Positions 10,163 to 23,716 of a stretch of 64,000 bases of DNA are shown here, piece by piece; position 1 is the first letter of the stretch, and every line of letters begins with the position of its first letter. The notes beneath the pieces were generated by a model that saw nothing but the letters and a program-made list of their open reading frames with translations, ran no database searches and was not told the origin of the DNA. The translations under genes and the position numbers were made by a program. Origin of the DNA: Isoperla grammatica (lineage: Eukaryota > Arthropoda > Insecta > Plecoptera > Perlodidae); NCBI GenBank assembly GCA_945910005.1, contig OX246741.1, positions 5,047,201 through 5,111,200 of the forward strand, written 5' to 3'.

Positions 10163-12146
10163 TTAAGAGATTGTAAGACCGGCCCTTATACAGTAACACA
10201 CAATAATATTTCGTAAACTTTAGGGGGGGGGGGGGGGGGGATATACGTGTTAAAAGTCTCTTATTTTGTGGTAAGCATGTCCGTGTTTATTTGGCAGCTC
10301 ACATGTCAATAGATGTTGCCCTCAGATGTGTCCGTTGTGACGACACGTAAATACACAGTATTTTTCTCCTAACTTGACTGTCAATCACAGTGAATATTGG
10401 AGGTCTATTCAATAAGCAAGAGTCGATATGTACTTGTTATGAAATCAACTCGACTTGTTTCGAGTTGGTTATGTTTTCGTCATTGTGAGATCTGTCTATG
10501 GGGTTTTGCATTCATGCATTTAATGAGGCAAAAGAATTAACCGGCTAGAAAAACAGATTGGATACTCGAGTTAGAATGAAAACGTTGTTGCAGCTAGTTG
10601 ATGTGGTTGTAACTTTGCGTTGAATGGAAGGAAATATCCGTCCGCGTGCACCCAGCATGAAAACCACTCGAAACTTATAACTGAATGTATAGACTTGAAA
10701 AATGGGTTGAGTTTTGTTGCACGTTGGTAAGAGCAAAAGTGGACTAAGTCACACTGTGTAGGAGAGATTTGGTGAGGTTTAATTAAAATTGTTCCTTATC
10801 GTTGAGATGAACATACAGTGAAAGAGAGTATTATTATTATTGCTTCATCAAAAACAGATATACCTAGGTATGATACGGGAACACATTGGATATAATAAAA
10901 TACAATATATACATCATTATATAACAGAACATGAAATTGGACATCAAATCTGAACGAACAATATTGTTAAAATTAAAATATAAACAAACCTACTGCATAC
11001 ATCGCGTAAGCGGGTTCAGGTCGCCAAGAGAGCCGATATAAATATCTATAACAAGAAATAATCCTTCCAAACAACTCATTAGGCATAATATATAATATAT
11101 ATCCATTAGCTTGCAGTATTTACAACGACGGCATTTTAATGATATCTTAAGAACGCTTCAGGATATTGAAAAAGTGAACCATAGCTGGGACTTGTATTTG
11201 TGTCAGGTAAACAATGTATTCAAACCCGTTCAACTAGTTGTTATACTATTGATATTTCGCTAACTAATTGATTAAGTCAATAATTTATAATTATTTAATT
11301 ACAGAACCATCGTACTAATTATACAATCGTAACAATAATTAATATTTGAAAGTTGTTAGATTAATTGTTTAGTAAGCTGATAGAAAACTATATTCTGGGC
11401 ATGAATAGCTTTTCTTCCATCGCCAAGACTCATCTACTATCTGACTAAATAAATAAAAATAAATACAAATAAACGCACATTTACAGTCTACCCACTCAGT
11501 AACTAAACTGATTTGCAGTGGGGGACCTTAATTTAAAGTGACTTAACCAACCCTGTAGGCTTCGAACACCATCGATGAGTGAGCGATAACCAATCAAAGA
11601 TCGATATTTCAAATACGAAACATATGAATCAGTGATTGGACAGTGCGAACACCTGCGGACAAATGACAGAATCAACAAGGCCGATTCAGAACAACTTTGA
11701 ATGTATTGAGTGCTTCGTTGCTAGGACGGCTCCAAAGTATTACTCATACTGTATCTTTCCCTTATATACAGAACACTCTTTACTTTTGGGGTCACTTGTC
11801 TTTAAGCCACTCTTGCACGCCAACATAGTAGCACGCTTTTCAACCGGTCGATCGTGGTTCATGCAAAACGGACCTCCAGATCGCCCGGAATAAAACCATT
11901 GCTGCAACTTTGTTGCAACATTCCACTCTTAAACGAGATATGTTACTCTTTGTAACTTGGTGGAAATATCTTGGATATGCATCATCATACGCTTCCATTC
12001 ATAGATACGACAGACAGCTGTTATTGAGCTACTGCTGCGTGTTCAATGTTCATGCAAGACGACGGTGTGAGAAAATTAAGGATAACCGATACAATAATCG
12101 GTATTCAATAAAATTTCGGCGATCGATAATAAAAATATTACGAATG
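10163..12146. other. Intergenic region, no gene recognised
   Basis: This AT-rich DNA contains an 18-G run at 10223-10240 and a short hairpin (AACTCGACTTGTTTCGAGTT) at about 10446. Short ORFs at 10545-10736, 11636-11893 and 11910-12224 have no recognisable domain. Confidence 0.35.
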
Positions 12147-12342
12147 TTACTTGCTTACTTGCTTACTTGCTTACTTGTTTGCTTGCTGACTTGCTTACTC
12201 GCACGAGAGGTACCGCCCACATAACGAAGCGAGTGTTCAAGGATGGTTACTTGCTTACTTGCTTACTTGTTTGCTTGTTGACTTGCTTGCTCGCACGAGA
12301 GGTGCCACCCACAACACGAAGCGAGTGTACACCAAGGGTGGA
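12147..12342. repeat. Two tandem copies of a ~100-bp unit with TTGCTTAC core
   Basis: Copy 1 (12147-12246) and copy 2 (12247-12342) each begin with TTAC-TTGC repeats, then read TGACTTGCTT, CGCACGAGAGGT and CGAAGCGAGTGT. They differ by one 4-bp repeat unit and several substitutions. The pair is a local tandem duplication that includes a short microsatellite. Confidence 0.75.
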
Positions 12343-15300
12343 ATCCCTATAAAAGGATCAACGATCTGAATAACAAGGCAAGCATGCTTATTCTTTTCAA
12401 CCCCAATCTCTGAATCGGTTCACGAGCCACTTGGTACAGTGACCTAAACAATGACAAGTAGCGCTCGAGATCGAATACACAGAACACACCACTTCCTTGT
12501 GAATCATTAAAAGTTCGTGAGGCCGTTGAGCTTTTCTCTTTGAATACACTTGTTAACTTTGTGTTCTCTTAATTGAGTTGGTGTTTACCCACCTCCTGTG
12601 GGGCTCGAGTGGGTCCCGTCAATATGGAAATAATAACACGATGGTGCCGGATGGATGTGGTGAATAATGTGATCACGAGAGTTACTACAGCATAACACAA
12701 TTTTAGTGTTTTCTACAAAACTTAATCATTTGTAAAAAAAAATCTAATTTTATTTTTAAAAAAATGAATGAAGCACAATACGAAAAAGAGCTCCACAAAT
12801 GTATCTTCTTTCTTGCGGCACGATTAAGGAATTGAAAATTAATGTTTATTACCAGAAAGTACCGAAAGTTTTATAAATGGCAGTTAGGTGACTGAAATTA
12901 TTCTGAATGGAAGGGTCGTGAATCGTATAGGACAGCGACATGAGTAGAAAATGAGTGACTGGTGATGTCTACTCAGAATTACTGGAGGTTTAATATTCGC
13001 TGTATTATGACTCATGTTGAAATGATAAATTAGCGAAAAACGTTTTAATAAAAGATACATGCGTACCTATTACAGGAAGGACTTCGTTAATACATTTGTA
13101 AAGATTAAGTTTATGTTTAAATTTAATGTCAGGTATTGGCATACATGAGAAGCGTAATTGCCTCCTTATCTGGTCCATGAACGAACTATAAAAGTATCAA
13201 CCACTATCCACTCCTGATAACTTTTTTGCCACAGTGTTGCATACAGTTATTTTGTCTGGTGTTACGTTTCAAAAATAATTTTGGCGCATTGTATTATTAG
13301 TTTGCAGAGGAACTTGAAGAAGACAGATACCACAAATTTGTTTTTAAATAATCGTAGATTACTGAAGCAAACATCGAGTTATTCAGTTATTTTTTTATTT
13401 CAAATGTGGTTAAACAAACTTGGGTTGTATGAATTATGCCGCCTTTGGAAGAGGTTGTTGTTGTGGTTGTTGTTGCTAGCGGTAGTAGAAACCCTTCCGC
13501 TGGCTATATATTGAAGTCTACGCCATCTATTGAGCACAGATTCAAGCTCTAAGGGTGAAAACAACATTTTAGTACAGTCGATAACTTACTCAGTGCATGA
13601 GATTCCCGTCTGAGCGCGCGGATGTATACACTAGATAGTGGCGCTCTCTGTCCGCGGACGAATAAAGTAGACATGGCACAAAAACCCAATGGAAATTCTG
13701 CCGTATCAAAAAAGAAAAAAACGTGCTTGGATAGCAAAAATGTTTTTGTGTGAATTAATGAAGAAATTAATAGCAAACATACAGAGTTTATCATAATACT
13801 CAATTCATTTGTGCCATAGAAAATACCATATTACATGTTTTCCCTGTATATAAAACATTGACTAAAACCTTTGCGTATCACGTGACAATTTTGTTCATTT
13901 TGATTTTAAGACCGTCTGGGTTTGTTTCAGCAATAAAATGCGAATGTATGAAATTTTTAATCGGACCTTGAGTGTACGAAAAACGTATTTATTTCATTGC
14001 TGTAGTTAAAGGTAATAGTCAAGTTGATAATAATTTCAGTTACTAATAGCGATAAGTGGATAGCAGATGTAACAGTTGTAAATTATTAACATCTTCTTAC
14101 AAGGTCAAGAAAATTGGAATGAAAGTGTAGTATTAGGGTAAACTTGTCAATTAATTAGCTCTACTCACTCCCCGTTTCCATTAACATATATAAATTACAA
14201 AATAACAACCCTTTGTTGTTACACGTGTCAGAAATTGCAGCTAAGTCAGCAGGGTTTACTTTAACTCGGAAGACCACTTTTACTTGCGAACTACTTGTCT
14301 GCATTACAAATAATATGAATTCTATAAGATAAGAAACAGAAAATTGTTTAAGTGAGTCTTACCTATTAAAATTGCGAACATTATAAGAGTGGTTACTAAA
14401 TAACCCTAATCTATTTTCCGAAGAACTGAAAACTAGATTAATGAAATTTCAAATATTTGAATCATTACTATTGTCATCAGGGAAAGCAAATACATATTAA
14501 TTATTTAACTGGCTCCTAAAATAACCACCGTAAGGGCAGTAATCTTTGGTAAGGGTTTAAATATTTTAATTTTTTTTCTGACGTTCAGTACTTACGAAAA
14601 TGAATGTTATTAGTAACAACTTTTTCAATATTATTCTAAAACACTTAAATTTAGCGTGATCCCCTTAATGTATTACAATGTGACAACACAGTTCAGAAAG
14701 TAATCGCGCTACCGAATCAATGGATCCCAATGGTCGTAATGTCCCACTCCACCGCGCGTCCGGTCGCCTAGGTTGATGAGGCTGACACGGAAACGCTTCG
14801 GCTATCGAGCTGGTCCGTTGTAATACAGACCCGCTTTAACTTTTAATTAGGCACCGTATTGAATTGATACAATGTCAATTTATAGAGTTCAATGGGTATA
14901 TTGATTTCCGAGCGTTACAAGTTGGCCACAGAGTGAAAGCGAGAGACGAAGTTAGTACACAGAAAATAACACACTGCCAAATGTACAATGAATGGTTGAC
15001 CGCGGGAATTCGATATAGGAACATACCAAATATGCGGCACACGAAAAAAGGATTTATATGTTACACTTAGGCCTGGTTTTTCAATACCGCGCTGAATTTG
15101 TGGTTAGCTAACCCGGTTGTTACCAATGTGCGCATGCACAATGAATTTAAATTCTAGAAGCCTTCCTTTAAAAAATGTGTTTTGTAGTTCAAGCTGATTT
15201 ACAGAACAGTAATTATATCGTAAGAATGCAAAATGGTGCAAGTCAATTTAGCCACAAAAAATATATTTATACATTTTACCCTCTTACATTGTATGTAAGT

Positions 15301-18300
15301 AAAATATGTTTAAACAACTTTGAAACTAATTCATAATACCTACCTTTTATCACAATATCTACCTTGTCATAAAACAAAAACATATTTAACTGTCGAGACC
15401 AACACCCCTAGATCAAACGAATTCTAAAAAAAAAATAAACACAAATTAAAAATTAAACAAACACACGAAAAACAACCACGATACAGAAAATCTATACCAA
15501 AGTGCGTTTATGACCGTGGTTTTAAAGTATTTAATTGATGTGTGTTGTTTTTATTTACGGAACGGTTTCAAAAAATTTAATTAACATAGTTGTTGTCGAT
15601 TCCTGCTAAACGGAAAGCGCTGCTCTTTTCAAATGTAGATCAAACTTCAAAGGTTCTTTCTTCTATATGCAAATTTTTTCAATATACCATCAAACACCAT
15701 CCAATCCTTTGAGATGGAGGTATCAAGCAGGGATATCCATGTTTGTACAGTGCGTAAACGCATTGTTCGCCATAGCCTGGGATACAACGCAAAAGAGACA
15801 CGTTAGAACTATGATACAGTGTACACTTCACGGTCTAGCTGATGGATTTCGGACAATTTGGTGGTAGCAGGTTCTGCTAGTTGTTGAGTATGCCCATTGT
15901 AAATAATTTTATAATAATTTCATTATTATTAATTGTGTGCATAGTCTAGTTTTATTTATCGTCCTCCTTTGTAAATCAGTTTTTATAACTGAATAGGATA
16001 GACATTAAATAAATAAATAAATAAATAGATAAATAAAAAAAAAATAAAAAATAAATAAATAGGGTAAATGATTGTAAAAATAGCCATCTGTATTAGTGTT
16101 TTCTTTCAGCCAAACATTGAGTATGCATAAATCAAATAAAGTAAAATTGCAATCAATGATGGTCACAGCCCTCTCAATCGTAACTAAAATGCTATGACTC
16201 TCATTGGCAGTTCTCAGTGATTACAAACTATCTTTTGTACGTCAGCTCATTTCACAAATCAAATAAAGGAAGGGGTTATAATGAGTAAACTGTTTATAAT
16301 TTCTTTCATTCTACGTTGAGTGGAATTGTGTCTTCAAATTATCAATCGAGTTGTAAATATTTGGTCAACACCCAAAAACGGCAAATCTTCCCAGGTAGAA
16401 ACAGAAGGCATAAATCAATCTTATGGAATTGACTAGTTATGCTGCAGATATATCTTTGAAATGTGTGTACTCACACACACACACACTCTACATACATATT
16501 CTCTCCTGCACATATAATAGGAATGTCAATCGCTAGGATCTGCGCATGATATTTGCTCATGTCCTCTAAATTTATATCCAACAACTTTACTACTGCGGCC
16601 GAGATGCCTTTGAAAGCAGACAGATAATCTTTTTTAAGTAAAACGTTTGAAAAAACGAATTTAATAAATTGTAAATGTATGACTCATACATAGCTTGACC
16701 TTTGCATAACCTCCATTATCTCTCGCTGCATTTTTTAACTACCCCTTTCTTCTTTTCATTTTTATTTCTCACAACGGTTCATAAAAGCCAGGTTAAGAAG
16801 AAAAAATATAATTTCTTAAAACTTAATATTATCCAAGGATGTTCGAAAAATACATGTCTCGTTTATTTTACAATCAAGATTCATTACACATGAACACACG
16901 CTGGCTAAAGTTTAATTTTGTACGAAAAACCTCTAAAACTATAATTCTTTGGTGGAAATTAAAAAATAATCCATGGCATAAAAATTGTTATAACCAGTAG
17001 TCTACATAGTACATATTGGTGGTTATTAAAAAAGAGAAATTGAGTTAATAAAGTCTACCTTACACTAAAGAAATTTGTTAAGAAACTACATATGCACTTT
17101 GGTTCCACTGTTATGTGTACCAATTAATTACATCGATACACCTGGTAAGTAAATGATTGGTTAAGATTACAACACCTTGCATATTCTTTCCCGTCATAGT
17201 AGTCACACAAATTCATCTACAATACAATACAATACAATACAATACATTAAAATACAATATGTAACTTGATTTAACAGAAGCTTAACAAAGGTGAGATAAT
17301 ATCAAAAACTAAAAAATACGTCGAGTTTTCCACAACAGCTTACATTTCAAGAATTCGTCTTCAATACTATCAACACTTTGTTTGGTTAAAAACTGGTTTA
17401 CATCTATGTGAAATGATATCCTTAATTATGAACGTTTTGTCAAGGAAAAAGTCAACTTTTAAAAACACTCTAAAATGACCCCATTGAATGATTGAATAGT
17501 GTCGGTGTTCGGAGGACTAGACTTTTGAACCCGTTCGGAGACGCGTCAGAGGGACCATAGAGTGAATTTGTTCCCTCGCTGTTCGTACGGGTAATCTGAT
17601 TGGGTGTCAAAGAAGTTTCTATAGTGGTCCGTTATCAATCACTTTACTTAGAGGGTGGAATGGTTGCCAACAGTGACGTCACTTCAATCAGTAAAGGCCC
17701 CCGTGAAGTTCGCGGCCATTCAGGGGCCCTACGGACATGCATGAGTTGTATTTCACCATAGTATTTATATTGTGTTTAGCGTGTGTATGTTACAAATCAT
17801 TATGATTGGTTTTACTGATTGTAGAGTTGAATTCAGTACTTAGTTTGTAACAGGGGTTTAAGTGAGCGTTTTAGGGGTGTTCTTTTTATAGAATTTGAGA
17901 GTATAACAATATTATTGTTGTAATCTTATTTTAAATGGTTAGTTTAAAATTAATTTTAGTTTTAGATACCTAGCCTAATTAAATAGCTATACATTTTCAC
18001 TGAACTATCAACGTCAATTTATTCCTGTAAACATATTATTTTGATGTATGCATTTGTTTTCCTAGCCTTAGAACGCGGCATCAAGCATTCATTGCATGTA
18101 AACATATGTAATGATTGATGTATTATGATATGCCCACTGTAAACAATAACAAAATATCTTGGCACTTATTCCAGCTATAGATCTAGTTGTGGCTTTATGA
18201 AGAAATGAAGATGTTGTTGGAGGAGGGGGGGGGGGGGATTATGTGGTGGTATCAGATTTGTATTACATAATTTTCTTAAACTCAGATTTCTGTAGTCAAA

Positions 18301-19002
18301 TTTTACAATCGATTTTCGATCCACTTCTGTCATACCGATTTTCTTTAAATTTTGCATATCCGAGTTCACTTACATCATCTTCACTATTCTATGACGTCAG
18401 TAACTGTAAGGATAGGGCAGAACCCCCCTCGATAAAATCAATGCCCGGGGCGTACAGTGCTGCTATCGGTCGTGAAGGTACTTGCGGAGTAGTTACTTAC
18501 AATGTAGTTGCACGTTCTGTCTCCAGAACAGATTCCGCAGTTGCAAAGAAGTTCTTTGATACAAAGTCGAGTTTGATGACAAAGACTATAGACAGCCTCC
18601 TTATCTAAGATCTCCCCCCGTCCCCCCTCCCCCCTCGCTCGCTCGTCTTTCTCTTGATCCCATCTCTCCTGACGGTAGACTTTCTTTTATTGGATCTCTC
18701 ACTGCTGCGTCTCATTTCCTACCTAACTGGGGCTTTAGGGCGGGCGCTGCTAATGTCAAACTGATGAATATTGCAAGGGAATCTAAGGAGTCTCATCATC
18801 ACCTCAAGACGAATACGAATGGATTTTTTCCAATTGTCTGCGTGGTTTTATTATAATGTTATGCTTCTCGTGAGGATTATTGCTGTTGAAATGATATTAT
18901 CAGTCGAACTGTGATAGCGGCCATAGAAGGGTGAGATAACAGGTACGTTAGGGGTTGATGCCGCTTACCGAGATATAAGATGATTAATCACAATTGGGAA
19001 AT
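12343..19002. other. Gene desert with scattered repeats
   Basis: No gene is recognised. Visible items are a (TAAA)n tail at about 16006-16061 that may end a non-LTR retroposon, a short (CA)n near 16475, (AATAC)n at 17218-17245, a 13-G run at 18225-18237 and a C-rich tract at about 18610-18640. GC-richer unique blocks lie at about 14695-14850, 17495-17750 and 18690-18960. Part of 14401-14660 resembles 50645-50800, so it belongs to a dispersed AT-rich repeat. The ORF at 18243-18608 has no domain. Confidence 0.35.
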
Positions 19003-19098
19003 ATGTGATAGTTTAGGTTTTTAAACACATTGTGGTTTAGTGAACATGCTATGTGATAATTTAGATTTTTAAGCTCATTGAAGTTTAGTGAACATGCT
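19003..19098. repeat. Direct tandem duplication of a 48-bp unit
   Basis: Units 19003-19050 and 19051-19098 both begin ATGTGATA and end TTTAGTGAACATGCT, with a few substitutions. A third partial unit starts at 19099 (ATGTGAGAATTT). Confidence 0.8.
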
Positions 19099-22000
19099 AT
19101 GTGAGAATTTGTCCTAAAAAGATCAACTTGAATGCAGATTTGATGGATGAGACCCGATTGTATGAACCAGCCGTTTTCCGAACGAACAATGTACATTTTC
19201 ATTAATTAAGGGTGAGAAAAACTTTGAGTTTTAAAATAATATTAGTTACAAGAGAGTGAGTTATTATTGCAAATGTTGTCAAAAGGTTCTCTTAAGCACA
19301 TTCTGTTCTTATTTATTCTTGTAACTATGTAATATTTGAATTGACAAAAGATACACAATAATATAGTTTCAAATATATTTTAATAATATATTTATTTTCA
19401 TGTCTAGGTTTAAACATTCGTGAGCCACAGTTATTGTGTACACATTGCAGTGGCGAGTTGTCTGTTCTGTGTCCGCAGTGACTGTACACGTTATTAGATG
19501 ATTCACACTTTTTATGACTTTCATTTTCATGATTACTGCCCATCAAACCCGTGAATGTTGACTCAGGCGCCGTTGTTACGGGCGAGGGTGCAGGCTCACC
19601 ATTATGTGGAGCACCGACCTACGTGGCTAATTGTCACTGGACGGAAATTGAATAGGAAGGGCGGGGGCTCGATTCCTAGTATCATAATAACTTAGGTAAA
19701 TATTTTGTCATTGTTTTGTCTTCATATTTTCGCATCAACACTATAATCAATATCATCGTAATATTGAACATGTATTTGTATGCTAGCCCCAACTCCGTCC
19801 CAAGTCTCATACCAACCTCAGATCCTTATTTTCTGCATCTTTGATGCTCTCTATTTCACCGAAAATCAACAAATTCCCAGCGTTATTTCACACCTTAAAG
19901 ATTGAAAATATATCCCTTATAAACTTGTTTGAAGTAAATGAGGGGACCTAGAGAAGTAGATAGTTAAGCTCTTACTATTGGACACGGTTATTTCACAAGC
20001 GTGGAAATACTAAAGTTTAGACAACATTAATACTTATTCTTGTGAAGGCTGTTTTTTTTTTTTTTAAATAATAGTTGATTTGTATGTAGAAGGTTTTCCA
20101 AAGCACATTTTTTAATTATGTTTTACCTATACTTTAAAAACAACTTTTATATTCGCATTCATACGAATATTACTAAATTCTATCTAGTATGACAATTCTT
20201 TCTCTGTACTTTTCTTTAAAGTTGCTTTTTCCTGCAAGAGTTTGAGGAAGTTCTGTGGGAATAAAGTGTTACATTCACCTTAGTCAAAGAAGTTAAACAG
20301 GCTAAAACAGAATTTCTAACAAAGTTGCATTATCACATCGTGTTAATGGAGTGATACATAACAAACCCATCTGTTGTACTTAGTGTACACTTAGTACCGC
20401 CCTTAGGTAAAAGTATATGTGTCCTCGATATCTGAGGTATCAAATACTGTATATACACTAAGCACTGAAGTATCTACGTATAGCTACATGTGATCGATCG
20501 TCTAAGCTAAACTAAGCTAAGTTAAGGTGCCAAGTTCGTTACTTAAGTACGTAGTATAAAGTAGGTATTAGAAAGGTGGTCTGGTTCCCTAAACCAAGCA
20601 ATTCTGACATGACTTTTTGACTGTGTCTAATTCTTGGATGTATTTTAGCCATACATAGTCCCCCGGCAGATCGTAAAAACTACACTTATTTCTTGGCAAA
20701 CGAACAGATATTCTTCGTACACAAGGTAAGCGGCTTCTTTAAAGCAATCAATTAAAATTAAATTAAATAGAGATCAACAATAGAAGAGGAGCTGATCGCA
20801 GTTTAATATTAAACCTGTCCTTAACTTCTCGAATTACCTTCGTGGTATTTTGAGCTTAAAGCCTGAGATTAAAACACGTTTTGTGCACCCCTACATCCAA
20901 CAATTCTAAAATATCATTACCGAAACTTTTGCTCCGTTTTGCGGTATGCTTGGCTCAAAGCTTGACTTTTTGGTTTTCGACGGTCTTTTCGAAACGACAT
21001 GCTATTTTCTTAATGAAGTAGTCTGTGGAATGGAGTGAGCTTTCTGTCTCCAAAGAACGGCTTCAATTAATGCAGGCTATTAGAAACCCACCCCCACTCC
21101 CTCCCCCCGCGCTATCCTAGCCCACTCTTCTGCCATCGTGACAAAGGAAGAAGACACGGCCACAGAATAATCAGCCATTCAGGATCATTTCAATGGTAAT
21201 TGTTTCATATTAGAAGAGATCAAGCCAAGAGGTTATTTGGCTAAAAGCTTTATAATAATGAGGAAAGCATTCTCGTTTAAAGCTGAGATATCAAAGCGAA
21301 TAGGGATTTTAAGATAGTGGTATATGTATATCTATATATATTTCGTCATCGTTTTCGCGAATTGTTAAATGTTTATTGGAGATATATTCATGAAACGAGG
21401 TCTGAAAGTGAGAAACGCTTTGGAATATATAAGATTGTGTGAATGGTTTAGAGTTTAGTGGATTGATGGTGCTTGATTCTATAAGTTTCACTGTTGGATT
21501 GAAATTTATGGGGTTTATGAAGGGATTCGTTTGACAAAATGGACCCGTTGTATTTAACTATGATATTTGAACTTCCTTTTTGTGGTAATCAATCACGGTA
21601 TAATTACATTGAAAAAATACACAAAACCCCTATATTTTTGGAAGATAGTTATTTGATCACGAGAATTGTTGGATTTTACACATAAATCAAATTGAGGGTA
21701 TTAGTTATCATTGTTTTGTTTCTACTTTCCTGATTTTTCTCTTTATCCGTTTGATAGTTATGTTCAGAAAAGATTAGCATAATAATAATTGTAATAACTA
21801 CAAGTTTGTAGTTACAAATTGAATAAATATTTATTAAATTTAGCAACAATATACTGATTTACAAAGGAGGAAACTATTTACAACTATACAATACGAACAA
21901 AAATGATGTATTATAGCAATAACAATCGATAATCAACGATTTAAAAGAATATATGAGAATATACATAACCACAAGTGGACCGAGATAGATATGCAACTTT

Positions 22001-23540
22001 CTTCCAAGATTATACTTTTTAGAACACTCACTCTTATTTGATGTTCCTCCCAAATCGCCACCAAACGTTTAACCCACGCAGAACCATCCTAATATAATAT
22101 ATCCACCTTAGCACGCGAGATGTTTCTCAGAATACGTAATGAGTAGGCATAACATGATGGAAATAACTTCTTGAAAACGTTAACAAGCGGCTAAAACAAC
22201 ATGAAAGTTTCAAGTTACTATGCAATTTCGGTTACCGAGCGACAAAGAAAGAGTTTTGTGTAGTCTCTAAGACACTCAACAAACTTCCGCTGTAGAAAGC
22301 TCCGCGCGCTTCCGGTTCCGCGTGAGATGAATATCTGTGTTGCCAACTCAAACACAAGAAGTTTGTTGCCAACCGACAGCTGGTGAGTTCCCTAAGATGG
22401 AGTCGTGTAATAAATGAATGACGTAGAAAGCATGACATCGCGCTCAATTAGGAAACAGACAAATTACTGCCAAGAGAAAATATATATACATTAACAGCGA
22501 GTAGCGAGCTCGGCGAATCTCCACTGCGTTAGAGGAGGATGAGGAAGGAAACTTATTACTTCCTCCAAGTTTAGCGAGCTATTTTATATATTGTTTACAT
22601 TTATTAAATTTGTAGGAATACTACCAGACTTTACTCTGTTTAAGCAATAGAAACGAAAAGATATACTTATCTTACACAAATCTTTAAACCATATTCGTTT
22701 TCTTGTATTCTTCAGTATCCGATGGAATTATTTGTAAAATTATTGTTTTATTATAACTCTTCTACAGAATACAATATTTCCACAAGTGTATTTAAAAAAA
22801 AATACACACAAACTAAGAGCATGCTATGATGATCACAATGTAAACTGTTCTCATATTATGCCAACAAATATACGATAGTTCAACTTCAAAATCTACCTGA
22901 AAAATGGAATATGATGCTAAAAACGAATTTGATGAAACAAAATCAACTTATGTCGTAGATGCTATATCGCTGTACAAACTTAAAAGTACCCAATGTGTAT
23001 GCTTACATGTGTGGTGGATTTTTAATTTGAAGTGTCGCAAAAAAAAACAAAAAACATGACGTTGTGTGCCCTAAAGATCCAACTTACTAACTATTAAGTA
23101 TTGTTCTTAAGATAATACTTAAAACCTTTGATTTTGTGCGGTCTTAATAGTTTACCTACCTAATTCCTCTTAAGTAACTATCGTGCTTCCATCTTACGGG
23201 TATTCCCTTCACTAGTGCTTGACCCGATCATCCCCTGAGAGCGAGTTCATGTAAGACAAAGCGTCTGAGGAGAACTATTGGACACTAAAACGTAGTAGTT
23301 TAAGTATACAAGTCATACCACTTAGCGGTTGCAGTAAGAAACACAATATCGTCTAAAGTAGAGGTACTAAATACTTGAATGAAGTACTAGAAGTTCATGA
23401 GCCGTGTCACACGAGTACACACTTACAATAAGATAGTCTAGTAGGTGCAACGTGTGAAGTATTTTGAAAGATCATATATGTACAGCGGTACAGATATACG
23501 TGCATGTATAGTCAATAGAGATGGCCAGTATTTAAATATA
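19099..23540. other. Gene desert, no gene recognised
   Basis: Weak tRNA-like A-box and B-box motifs occur at about 19613-19684 (TGGCTAATTG and GGCTCGATTCC) and may be a decayed SINE head. The segment around 23098-23140 matches part of 50806-50860 (TTCTTAAGATA followed by ACCTTTGATTTTG). Otherwise this is AT-rich sequence with short uninformative ORFs. Confidence 0.3.
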
Positions 23541-23716
23541 CAGTGAAACTGCTTTATAACAAAACGTCTTTATAACAAAATGATCTATATAACAAACTGT
23601 TTTTGAGGTCTCAAAAGGTACTTATACATGTTAAGCTACTGTCTTTATAAAGAAATGATCTTTATAACAAAATAATAATCTAGCCCCCAAGAGTTCGTTA
23701 TAAAGAAGTGTTACTG
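23541..23716. mobile_element. pogo-like (Tc1/mariner) MITE at a TA site
   Basis: This 176-bp element is flanked by TA on each side (23539-23540, 23717-23718). The left end is CAGTGAAACTGCTTTATAAC; the reverse complement of the right end is CAGTAACACTTCTTTATAAC. CTTTATAACAAAATGATCT repeats inside it. The CAGT end with a TTATAAC sub-terminal motif resembles pogo/Tigger-derived MITEs. It has no transposase. A fragment of the same family is visible at about 40018-40042. Confidence 0.68.

Noticed and set aside
18243..18608. 121-residue plus-strand ORF
   Set aside because: No domain, no supporting splice sites or neighbours, and low-complexity flanks.
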